Source: Enterovibrio nigricans DSM 22720 (lineage in GTDB: Bacteria; Pseudomonadota; Gammaproteobacteria; Enterobacterales; Vibrionaceae). From it: 51,454 nucleotides of DNA. Under the pieces are notes generated by a model. That model had not been told where the DNA came from. It saw only the letters and a program-made list of their open reading frames with translations, and did not search any database. Location: assembly GCF_900167155.1 (NCBI RefSeq), contig NZ_FUXU01000028.1:1-51454 (forward strand), given 5' to 3'. Of this stretch, positions 18,301-24,814 are shown in pieces. Both the position numbers and the translations under genes were made by a program. Numbering within the stretch: position 1 is the first letter of the stretch; every line of letters starts with the position of its first letter.

Positions 18301-19620
18301 GAAGATTATGCGGGTACCTTGAATATCCCAATCACCTTCGTAAGCTTGGATTCAAAAAGCGGCGACACAAAAGAAACAAGCACCACGGTGAACTTGAAGG
18401 TTAATCCACTCGTGGATATTGCGCCGCCAACGGGTGATGCACAACCGGGCGACAATACTTTGTCCACCGAGTTTACGCTGACGGTGAAAGAAACGCAGGG
18501 CCTTAACAGTGAGCAGCAACCGCTAGAACCTGGGGAATCAGAGGCGATAGTCTCGGGTGAAGCCTTGGAAGACGGGGTTGTGATACTGACCTTGGGCAAT
18601 ACGTTAGCAGACATGGATCAGGCAAATGGAGAGGAAAAGGTCTCCGCCGTCACGTTGGAAGTGACCAATGGTTCGGGCAAATTTAAAAATGCTGCGGGTG
18701 ATCTGGTTGATTCAATCACGTTACCAGAGCCTCCAGATACCGAGGTTGGGGATATTCAGTTTGTACCGAACACGGACTTCAGCGGCGATGTGTCGATTTC
18801 TGCGTCAATAACGATCACCGATACGGCATCGACGGGCACGGATTCGAAAGACATCACAGCCGACTTCTCGTTTGACGTGATACCTGTTCATGACACAGTG
18901 ACGTTTACGGATGATGGCACGGATCTGGGGGGTAGCGATGTGCTGGAAGTCGAGACGGATGAAGACAACAGCGTGTCTTTGGCGGATTTGGGGATTAAAT
19001 TTGTTGATACTGATGGGTCAGAAACATTGGAATCTGTGCTCATCAACAATGTGCCAAACGGTTTTACCTTGTCTTCACCCGCGTTGAATGCAGGCAGTGG
19101 CCAGTGGCTGATCCCGGCTACAGCGATTTCAGACATCACATCACTCTCCCAAATTACGGTAAACCCTCCTGCTGATTTCAGTGGGGAAATCCAATTTACT
19201 GTCACCGTCTTTACGTCTGACAGCGGTGTCGTTAATCCGGATGGTTTCAGCCAAACAGTCGAAATGACGGTCAACCCTGTTGGTGATGGTGCCACTGCCA
19301 ATGTGGTGGCAACCGCCTCTGGCGTGGAAGATTCTGACATCGATTTGGAGCTGGAAATTTCCGCCAAAGATGACAGCGACAGCGTCAGTACGACAGGCCA
19401 GCCTTCGGGTGTTAGTGTCACTGAAAACGACCCAGAGACATTGCTTATCACGGTATCGGGCATACCAGAAGGCGGTAAGCTCGTATTGCCTGCAGGTGTT
19501 GTGGGCACCGTCACACCCGAAACCTCCACGGGGGGTGACATAGTCATTACAGTTAATGCACAGCAATTGGATGACCTGACATTTGTTCCACCCGCAGACG
19601 CCAATGGACAGTTCGTTTAA
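12331..19620 (+). CDS. N-terminal open frame of the giant adhesin (2,429 residues)
   Basis: This is the part translated before the premature stop. It begins MIGHEFDSALKVDSVNG, typical of the BpfA/LapA retention module, and has ATG with AAGGGAG 6 bases upstream. Repeats vary in length and each ends in a D-x-D-G-D calcium-type motif (for example DADGDESG, DRDGDTAEG). The composition is strongly acidic with very few cysteines, as usual for type I secreted adhesins. It lacks the RTX block and the export signal. Confidence 0.85.
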   Translation: MIGHEFDSALKVDSVNGQAYLVSPDAKIVSLREGMQIAANQVVLTGSNSSVVVASDGQRFVINDQCASCLIPFADAEASIASQSYGVTFNEAAYDESSLADLDVAQLQQLILDGVDPTELFEEAAAGGETGSSNAGFVVIDYLNAATLTEAGFDTLGPQRDGDNPLDFLGGDEGSRNTGNGRGRPPAAPPGPDIDAEGGQKVALSVTEGDLDDASYGAPVISTFDIEGGTESLLPGSLQIAPSDLAAFEAELATLTSNGEAVVFTRETSVDGSGVGTFTLTGTANGTTVVTLTLTATQDGTGLSVKAELQQFAPLDHKNGTGSYVNVDGNTISINMPLQVADTGGDLMKNPATISMESHDGGLPAAGTAQVEMVEPNAGPDEEQTASTSDGIDLGSDEIASIVFDATEVAAQFAGVTSHGHPTEVSVSPDGSVITLKADYDNDGTFEETSLVISLTPSTTAGEPAEFAVKQYHPIDQPDDGTDDKQHAFVLSYKVIDADGDESGDSTVTFVIKDGAIATGGDQFDEAGNKTEFFSLAERETPNNYDPSASPNETSGTVEIKAASDRLLPDSISIDDVDTFKSELMLLKNNEGEFIDSVTVTTSPDGKTITILASIGAEPALQMTLTASQAADGLGVDVDTKFEQFQSLIHPSDESEHITDKEYVAVDDEHLDIHVPLQLLDTDGNKLVDENDASQEAPQLISLRVIDDNSTTFGLTSTEPVFVEESSIDDGTGENEGSKSAGTLNIDTEDDDGNAFDLDPDNQAGDDIHNFFFVSDYVVYPSSSDQAGQPVTASGFPVFLDQRPDTDTYPKTYFGVAFDEDTGDNRDVFKVTLNEDGTFDFELYSALDHQAGDGENTLTFELQAFTVDADGDESSKIRVPITVKDDIPRTQGTIEVEIEDSSSSAVTGSVDVFDITDPSTPSDITDLQEADGARISHISFDGVNWIEVRNRSNEEIDLVHDGEVIGVIKFNTRDNPGEMTFEFDPNIDNPSAVLNKPIHYRVTDRDGDTAEGEVTLTLKDQAPIITVATNADGEIEGVEDQGQLNTDTENTGVNAANGIAINIQLNIGDNDLGEAYDDAGTLVLDGEVTIMPNDITDVGGTFYFNGTEIPQDGDGNIVLSNNMFTASGTTAPIIFTLQNVTFIPDPDYSDYNNTDLIKFDVEVNVNGHDAQTQSDLIKVSIEGVADTPSISLIGDAADGVFELKEDYDPFGTPLTDPAQFVMSDLISASLQDTDGSESLKIEFTLSPDSGSFQGGAIVKVGDTWVLNDPSRLNQVRFIPDDDFSGDIELGIKAISTEGSPAQSGSETAEATDTLTLRVEPVADDARLVVRQVVGSEDAGNPDDGIAEGDAISLANSISLTTLGSDDDGSEALFVRISDIPDGATLQLNKGGTLTTLTDTDRISVDDIQYLEFVPPVHSNETVTLKVEGIVVDSAANSADDERIISAQDLDIRIKGVADDPVFSVANPGTGEGEWQYDADTGVVSTTVPEDGIGGDGLVAIDFQVVSGEKALSPSDTSESITMILSNVPDGVTFVTKDGSDIEDVELTFAGWTTNGSGMSVPMYSVDVSVFAGGNVYIKIPPHSTEDIQIGAKLVATENDGDVNAIETTIEVKIDPPVIDTADGYINSETLGNEDAWFEVNWQPNLTATLTGTPDSDAQGVKEVVVGATITGFSAADSVRLVKGADEITLTPDANGAIVITEAQLADGYRLEMKRAEHSDEDLVLTTKVTVRQDDFEGNSTAEKEINGTVNVDIRAVVEPDGNLSFVDSTGDPITELSTDALGQLKLENAIDFIHPDASSDESPLKVYISDLPEGFFVTNAVYDGDEGWVLNDPDDFTIVAPPNTALTQTTFTLSALITDKGDNSEGDESLAEKVSTTVTLNYQNSSTDVTEAQTVGLPVSIDIEGDEDNPISLEALGNAVTWPSGTAGDVEFDYVTVVINGDDLPTGTVIGGAFYHVENDAYVFEVPGRVDSGNPYAAGFDLSGLSITPPEDYAGTLNIPITFVSLDSKSGDTKETSTTVNLKVNPLVDIAPPTGDAQPGDNTLSTEFTLTVKETQGLNSEQQPLEPGESEAIVSGEALEDGVVILTLGNTLADMDQANGEEKVSAVTLEVTNGSGKFKNAAGDLVDSITLPEPPDTEVGDIQFVPNTDFSGDVSISASITITDTASTGTDSKDITADFSFDVIPVHDTVTFTDDGTDLGGSDVLEVETDEDNSVSLADLGIKFVDTDGSETLESVLINNVPNGFTLSSPALNAGSGQWLIPATAISDITSLSQITVNPPADFSGEIQFTVTVFTSDSGVVNPDGFSQTVEMTVNPVGDGATANVVATASGVEDSDIDLELEISAKDDSDSVSTTGQPSGVSVTENDPETLLITVSGIPEGGKLVLPAGVVGTVTPETSTGGDIVITVNAQQLDDLTFVPPADANGQFV
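12700..12711 (+). other. Codons of the putative LapG cleavage site (AAAG)
   Basis: Residues 124-127 of the adhesin read AAAG within EEAAAGGETGSS, the di-alanine motif ([TAP]AAG) cut by periplasmic LapG-family proteases in retained adhesins. Its distance from the N terminus fits LapA/BpfA. Recognition is by motif and position only. Confidence 0.65.
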
Positions 19621-19653
19621 GATCTTGCCATTCAAACCGTCGACAATGGCCAA

Positions 19654-21495
19654 GTGTCTGCGGATGTCTTGAATAAGCAGGTGACGGTGAATATCTCTGC
19701 CGTGAACGATGAGCCTGTGAATATTCTCTCAGACAGCTACGAGTTTGACGAAGGGGGAGCAACGATCACCGACCTTCAAATTTCTGACGTAGATGCCGCT
19801 GATGGCACTGGCGTGATGAATGTGGAATTGGTTGTCGGTGCGGGTAGCTCACTGGCGATTATCGGCGATTCTTCGGGTATTACGGTCACAGGCGACGGGA
19901 CAAACAAACTTGTTTTGGAGGGAGATTTAGATGCAATCAATACCTTGCTTGCCGCTGGGGTTGATTACAATTTTACCGGCGAAAATGCATCCGGCAGCGA
20001 TTCCCTGACGATGACGACACGCGACCGCGGCAACACGGGGGCTGGCGGTCAGAAATTCGACCGTGATACGGTTTCTATTATTGTATTGCCTAAATCCGAT
20101 ACGCCAGAGTTAAGCGCAGCACCACAGCTTGCATCTATGCGGGCCGCAACGGGCGCATTGGTTCCTTTGCTTGGGTTGATGGCGACACTGGTAGAGCCAA
20201 TAGATGATGAGTTTACGTTGACGTTTGATGGTCTAGGTACAGTAGGTCAATTAGTGGATGCGTCGGGCACACCCGTTGGAACGGATAACGGCGATGGGAG
20301 TTGGACCTTAAACCAAACGGAACTGCAAACCCTGACACTTTCGGAACTCAATCTGACATTCACGGGTCAGCCTGCGGGCGCAGTGACGATCACCGCGAAG
20401 TCTGACGTGGGTGATGGCGATCCGAAAGAAGCCTCGATGACATTGAATGTCAGTGTGGTAGATACTTCAACAACGCCAACACTCAATGACACGGGTAACA
20501 CGAATGATGATTTGGTCGTTGATGGCAATCAATCAACGCAGGTCTTTGGTGGTGCGGGAGAAGACGTTGTGGCGGGTGGACTCGGCGAGGATATCCTTAC
20601 GGGAGGCGCGGGTGACGATGAAGTTTGGGGCGGTGATATCGGCGGATCGGATGATGGCGTTAAAGATACCCACAAATGGGTGTCAGGCGACTTCGGTACA
20701 GCAGCGGCCGCATCAACAGATACCATCAAAGACTTCGAAACGGGGATTGATGTTATCGATATCTCCGGTGCGTTTGACTCTTCAGGTCTATTTACATTTA
20801 CGGATCTTGCCAATCGCGTGGACATCCAAACGATGGGAGACGACACGCGTATTCAAATCTTTGATGATACCAGTGCACCCATACAAAATATCATCATTGA
20901 AGGCAAAACACTGAACGAGCTTTTGGGCATGGAATCGTCTGGTTTAACGCAGGACGAAATACTCGAATCCATGTTAATGGCAGGCCAGCTTATCGTCTTT
21001 GACCCAACCCAAACACAGTTCGGAACCGAAGCTGATGATACGCTTACAGCGGATGACGCAGGTGAGCGCGTTATTGCGGGGGATGGCGATGATACGCTTG
21101 AAGCTGGGCTCGGTGATGACATTCTTGTGGGTGGCGAAGGCGAGGACATTTTCAAATGGACTGACGCTGGGGTCAGTGACACAGAGAAAAATACTGACGT
21201 TGTAGCCGATTTTGAATTGGGTGACACTGTAACTAAAAATAAGCTTGATATTTCTGCAATCATACCAGATGGTGTCAGCAGTAGCTCGACGATTGAGGAG
21301 TTGCTTGAATACATTACACCCGATGTATCGGACGGAAACTTAACCCTGCATGTTTCAAAAACATCGGGCGGGACTGTCGTTCAGGATATTGTACTAAATG
21401 ATGTTGGCCTCACTGAGTTAGGGTTAGACGCAAGTGCAACCAACTCAGATATTCTTAATGAACTGATCCAGCAGCAAGCGCTAACATTGAACTAG
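19654..21495 (+). CDS. C-terminal open frame of the giant adhesin (RTX repeats, T1SS signal)
   Basis: These 613 residues follow the stop in the same frame; coding sense resumes directly at 19621 (DLAIQTVDNGQ). The GTG at 19654 is only the first start-like codon and has no ribosome site. Content: a cadherin-like repeat, two blocks of GGxGxD-type calcium-binding nonapeptides, and a C terminus with the hydrophobic/aspartate pattern of type I secretion signals (ends QQALTLN). It is probably not translated on its own. Confidence 0.75.
   Translation: MSADVLNKQVTVNISAVNDEPVNILSDSYEFDEGGATITDLQISDVDAADGTGVMNVELVVGAGSSLAIIGDSSGITVTGDGTNKLVLEGDLDAINTLLAAGVDYNFTGENASGSDSLTMTTRDRGNTGAGGQKFDRDTVSIIVLPKSDTPELSAAPQLASMRAATGALVPLLGLMATLVEPIDDEFTLTFDGLGTVGQLVDASGTPVGTDNGDGSWTLNQTELQTLTLSELNLTFTGQPAGAVTITAKSDVGDGDPKEASMTLNVSVVDTSTTPTLNDTGNTNDDLVVDGNQSTQVFGGAGEDVVAGGLGEDILTGGAGDDEVWGGDIGGSDDGVKDTHKWVSGDFGTAAAASTDTIKDFETGIDVIDISGAFDSSGLFTFTDLANRVDIQTMGDDTRIQIFDDTSAPIQNIIIEGKTLNELLGMESSGLTQDEILESMLMAGQLIVFDPTQTQFGTEADDTLTADDAGERVIAGDGDDTLEAGLGDDILVGGEGEDIFKWTDAGVSDTEKNTDVVADFELGDTVTKNKLDISAIIPDGVSSSSTIEELLEYITPDVSDGNLTLHVSKTSGGTVVQDIVLNDVGLTELGLDASATNSDILNELIQQQALTLN
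20545..20640 (+). repeat. RTX nonapeptide-coding repeats, block 1
   Basis: This block encodes successive GGAGEDVVA, GGLGEDILT, GGAGDDEVW units, the haemolysin-type calcium-binding repeat. Such repeats fold when Ca2+ is met outside the cell after type I export. Confidence 0.8.
21070..21162 (+). repeat. RTX nonapeptide-coding repeats, block 2
   Basis: This block encodes AGDGDDTLE, AGLGDDILV, GGEGEDIFKW, ending in the D-x-F-x-W cap typical of the last RTX repeat before the C-terminal secretion signal. Confidence 0.8.
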
Positions 21496-21512
21496 TGCAT
21501 ATTAGGAAAAAG

Positions 21513-21538
21513 GGCACTGCTTACGCGGTGCCTTTTTC
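21513..21538 (+). terminator. Rho-independent terminator after the adhesin gene
   Basis: An 8-base stem (21513-21520 with 21525-21532, one G-U pair) encloses a TTAC loop and is followed by TTTTT, 17 bases after the adhesin stop. Confidence 0.85.
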
Positions 21539-21665
21539 TGTATATACACATGTGTTGGTTATCTATTGATAAAAATATTAGCTGTGCCAAATTATTGTGA
21601 ATACAGACGTTCACATCTGAATTGAACGTGTATATTGGCATTTCAGTTGGCGGAAAAGTAGAAAG

Positions 21666-22409
21666 ATGAAGACGTTATTTGCACACCGAGGTATGTCCTC
21701 ACTCGCTCCAGAAAACACACTTGCAGCATTCTCCCTCGTAAAAGAGCATGGCTTAACGTGGATTGAATGTGACGTTGATGTTCTTGCGGACGGCACCATT
21801 GTTGTCAGCCATGATGATACTCTCGATCGTTGCACAGACCGAACCGGTAGCCTTTATGACCTTACGCGGGAAGACCTGGAGGATATCGATGCTGGAAGCT
21901 GGTTTGCCGATGATTTTATTGGGGAGCGCATTCCGACGTTTGGTCAACTTATTGCGTTGGTAAACGTACATAAACTTAACATCAATGTGGAAATCAAATC
22001 CTGTACTGCTGGGATGGCGATGACCGAAAAACTGATTGATGGCGTTATAAAAGGTTTGGAAAATCTCAGTGATGACTGTGATTTATTGGTGTCCAGTTTC
22101 AATCCGCTCGCATTGGCAGAGTTTAAACGTCGAAGCCCGGAAACCGCGGTGGCTTGTCTTTTTGAAAAAGAGACATTGCAACCGGATTGGCTGTCAATCC
22201 TACAAGCATGTGGTGCAGATGCCATTCATGTAGAAGATACGAGTGTGACGAAAGAACGTGTTATTGCCATGAAAGAACAAGGATTCATGGTAAATGTGTA
22301 TACCGTCAATAATCTCGCCCGTGCTAACCAGCTCTTTAATTGGGGTGTGGATGGTGTGTTTACGGATATTGGTCAGTCATTTCCATCGCGTTATCGTCCT
22401 GCACGCTGA
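21666..22409 (+). CDS. Glycerophosphodiester phosphodiesterase, UgpQ-like
   Basis: This 247-residue TIM-barrel GDPD protein has no signal peptide, so it is cytosolic like UgpQ. Catalytic features: H7-R8 (HRG), PENT at 15-18, metal ligands E34 and D36 (WIECDVD), general acid H49 (SHDDTLDR) and E109-x-K111. It hydrolyses glycerophosphodiesters to glycerol-3-phosphate and an alcohol, recycling phospholipid head groups. It stands alone, with terminators before the gene and after the following dps gene. Confidence 0.88.
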   Translation: MKTLFAHRGMSSLAPENTLAAFSLVKEHGLTWIECDVDVLADGTIVVSHDDTLDRCTDRTGSLYDLTREDLEDIDAGSWFADDFIGERIPTFGQLIALVNVHKLNINVEIKSCTAGMAMTEKLIDGVIKGLENLSDDCDLLVSSFNPLALAEFKRRSPETAVACLFEKETLQPDWLSILQACGADAIHVEDTSVTKERVIAMKEQGFMVNVYTVNNLARANQLFNWGVDGVFTDIGQSFPSRYRPAR

Positions 22410-22530
22410 TTAATAGGTTCAGCCTATTTCAATGATGCAAAGGGTCGATTATACCTATCAATCTTTGGCGCGTATTCTTTATCCAACAGTCAGGGGAAAC
22501 CTGACCGATAAACAAACAGGGGATAAGAAT

Positions 22531-23007
22531 ATGACGTCAATTAACATCGGTATTGCAGAAAAAGATAGGATGGCCATTGCCGAAGGCTTGAAACATCTAC
22601 TCGCAGATTCTTATACGCTGTACCTACAAACGCATAATTTCCATTGGAACGTGACAGGTAAGCAATTCCGCGAATTGCATGTCATGTTTGAAGAGCAGTA
22701 CAACGCGTTGGCGTTAGCTGTTGACGACGTTGCTGAGCGTATTCGAACATTGGGTGTAGCAGCTCCGGGAACGTACAAAGCTTTTGCGCAATTGAGCTCC
22801 ATCGAAGAGGTAGACGGCGTACCCTCAGCAGATGAAATGATTGATATCCTGACACGCGGACATGAGCAAGTTGTGAGAACATCACGCGATGTATTGAAAC
22901 TGGCACAGGACGGCAATGACGAGTCTTCCGCATCGCTGGTGTCTGATCGAATGCGTGAGCATGAGAAAACAGCGTGGATGTTGAGAGCCATGCGCGAAAA
23001 CGGCTAA
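22531..23007 (+). CDS. dps: Dps-family ferritin-like DNA-protection protein
   Basis: This 158-residue four-helix protein carries the Dps inter-subunit ferroxidase ligands in the expected spacing: H38 (FHWNV), H50, E54, D65 and E69 (DDVAER). Dps dodecamers oxidise Fe(II) with H2O2 and shield DNA during starvation and oxidative stress. The frame is open from 22432, but ATG at 22531 is chosen because it gives the family length and has GGGGATAAG upstream. The long leader (22410-22530) probably holds its promoter; I do not see a certain OxyR site. Confidence 0.88.
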   Translation: MTSINIGIAEKDRMAIAEGLKHLLADSYTLYLQTHNFHWNVTGKQFRELHVMFEEQYNALALAVDDVAERIRTLGVAAPGTYKAFAQLSSIEEVDGVPSADEMIDILTRGHEQVVRTSRDVLKLAQDGNDESSASLVSDRMREHEKTAWMLRAMRENG

Positions 23008-23031
23008 AGCCAACTGATATTGATAAAAAAA

Positions 23032-23059
23032 GGGTTGTGTCTAACACAGCCCTTTTTTT
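23032..23059 (+). terminator. Rho-independent terminator after dps
   Basis: An 8-base stem (23032-23039 with 23045-23052, one G-U pair) flanked by A7 and T7 lies 24 bases after the dps stop. Confidence 0.88.
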
Positions 23060-23404
23060 ATTTGAGAGCCACTCAAAACTGGCGTTCTATGTGCCTGTTT
23101 ACATAAAATTTTCACACACCACCGAAATATATATGCACTGCGTGTTCGGCATACTGTGACGCCAACATATTAGACAGAGGAGGAGTGTAAAAGTAGGTAA
23201 GACTGCCAACTTTCCGTTGAGTCTCAGTTATGGAGCGACTGTCTGTCCTATAGCTAGCTAAAAATGGACGTTGAATGAAGGAATGCAATTTAGAGTTGAT
23301 TGGCTCGACAAGGAGATATGTCAAACATCATCAAGATGTTTGAAAACCCTTAGCGACTCGCTGAATTGTATCGAATGGCAGTATGAAAAAGGATTATAGA
23401 GGCC
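23060..23404. other. Intergenic region without recognisable gene
   Basis: About 345 bases between the dps terminator and the broken OapA/PKD gene. I see no coding frame with a ribosome site and no clear repeat. The last bases carry AGAGG before the ATG at 23405. Confidence 0.45.
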
Positions 23405-24759
23405 ATGCCCAAGGAAACAGCGCCTTACCACCGTAGAAATGTGAAGAAAATTTTAGTTATCTACTTCGTATCTGGCACCAATTGCCAGCTTGGCACAAAA
23501 TTGGTGTGGCGTCTTTTGCGTTACTGACATCCATGGCTGCCATATGGCCGGATGATAACTTTGAATCACTTGGAGAGCCTTCGCCAGAAAAAAGCATTTC
23601 TCCTTTTCTTGTTTCGCCTGCCGAGGCATATAGTGGGTCGCACTCGTCTTCATCAGAAAATGCATCGTCGTCGAAAAAGGCTGAGATTCAACCGAATGCC
23701 GCGCAACGAAATTCTGCGAAAGAAATAGCAAGCAGTCCTGTGTCAATGCAGCCTTCTAGTCGAACTGATAAAGCGGTCAGGTCGAACGATCGTAAGGTTG
23801 AGAGCAACACCTTGGTTCATCATACGACAGATGGAAAAGAAGAATCCTCCACAAACAACGACACTGACAAACACTCAGATAAAGGAAAAAAGGTGCTAGT
23901 GACGGGCAATCAGCCTTCTCAGCGCTTTTTACCTAGCAGTGATTTGCAAACAACCCATGAAATTCCGACAGAGGTTAAACGTTCGGGTTCGAGAGACAAG
24001 TCGGACGGAAATAGAGTTTACGTTCCGTCATCTCCGCCGGTCAGTGCCCATTATGCACCTCGATCTCGCCTAAGAGAGATTGCCTATATTGAGCCCGCTA
24101 ATGCTGGACATACCAATGTAAAACATTTGCGTTCAGGAAAAGCGCTGAGTTTTAAGAAAGATCAAGACGGTGAACTCGAAGAGTTCTATATCGAAGTCGA
24201 CGGTTTGAATGTGTCGGTCAGAAACAACAGTTATGATCCTGATGGTGAAATTGTGCACCACTATTGGGACTATGGAAACGGGAAGGGCAGCTTAGAGCAA
24301 TCACCGAATTGGTCTTATGACAAGCCAGGTGATTACACCATTGGATTAACCGTTTACGACAACGATGGCGCTTCAAACACTTACTCGCATGTTGTCAGTG
24401 TGGATGATGGTAATGTACTTCCCAAAGCAGATTTTGCGGTTCAAACCTTTGGATTGGAAGCAAAAGCGGACAACAACAGCTTTGATGTAGACGGTGAAGT
24501 GGTAATGGCACGTTGGGATTTTGGCGATGGGCGAACCAGTGATGCATTTTCACCTGAGTGGCGATACAAAGAGCCGGGCGCATACGTGGTGACGTTAACG
24601 GTACTGGACAACATAGGGGCGGCCCACTAGTTTGAACGCCTTGTCCATGTGGATACCGGTAACATTGCGCCAGTAGCAAAGTTTACCGTAAGAACGGTTG
24701 CCAAAGATTCGAGTCTTTACACCCGTCAGCCGGATGGGACATTCGCTAAGTTGAAGTGA
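23405..24759 (+). pseudogene. OapA-like/PKD-domain protein gene, broken by a frameshift and an in-frame TAG
   Basis: ATG at 23405 with AGAGG upstream starts MPKETAPYHRRNVKK. Restoring one A in the AAAA run at 23447-23450 joins it to NFSYLLRIWHQLPAWHKIGVASFALL, an N-terminal membrane anchor like that of OapA/MepM cell-wall proteins. A 160-residue Ser/Lys-rich low-complexity linker follows, then SGKALSFKKDQDGELEEFYIEVD, which resembles the OapA C-terminal LysM-like domain. Two PKD domains come next (WDYGNGKG and WDFGDGRT cores), then TAG at 24628-24630 (the frame remains open after it), then APVAKFTVRTVAKDSSLYTRQPDGTFAKLK ending at TGA 24757. Without repair, only an internal TTG start at 23482 gives the 382-residue piece up to the TAG. 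Neither fragment is likely to work. Confidence 0.65.
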
Positions 24760-24773
24760 AATAGGGCAGGATA

Positions 24774-24805
24774 AACGCCGAGCGAACGGCCGTTCGCTCG
24801 GCGTT
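24774..24805. terminator. 32-base perfect palindrome between convergent genes
   Basis: Positions 24774-24789 and 24790-24805 are exact reverse complements, with GGCC at the centre. It lies between the convergent PKD pseudogene and yccS, 10 bases past the yccS stop. It should fold as a very stable hairpin and act as a bidirectional terminator, although the U tract is poor. Confidence 0.65.
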
Positions 24806-24814
24806 GAATCACGG

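Larger units (their letters stand above)
12331..21495 (+). pseudogene. LapA/BpfA-like giant RTX biofilm adhesin, interrupted by one in-frame TAA
   Basis: The frame spans 3,055 codons and is broken only by TAA at 19618-19620 (codon 2430); both sides read through it in the same frame with continuous domain content. Order: N-terminal retention module (1-155) with a LapG-type AAAG site at 124-127, a proline/glycine linker (about 172-196), T1SS-143-like repeats (about 205-730), many Ca-binding cadherin/Ig-like repeats rich in Asp, RTX nonapeptides near 2739-2770 and 2915-2945, and a C-terminal type I secretion signal. LapA-class proteins stay anchored in an outer-membrane pore and hold cells to surfaces until LapG cleaves them under low c-di-GMP. 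The LapBCE exporter and LapD/LapG are not in view. Because the secretion signal is C-terminal, the truncated product should not be exported. Confidence 0.85.

Noticed and set aside
18888-19604. 238-codon minus-strand frame within the adhesin
   Set aside because: Its Ser/Val/Pro-rich content is the antisense of Asp/Thr-rich repeats; the plus frame has clear domain repeats.
22432-22530. Extended N terminus of the Dps protein
   Set aside because: The extra 33 residues do not resemble Dps tails and the internal ATG has the better ribosome site and gives the family length.
24774-24805. Perfect palindrome considered as an attachment or IS end
   Set aside because: No second copy, no target duplication and no transposase or integrase nearby; it lies in a convergent gap as terminators do.
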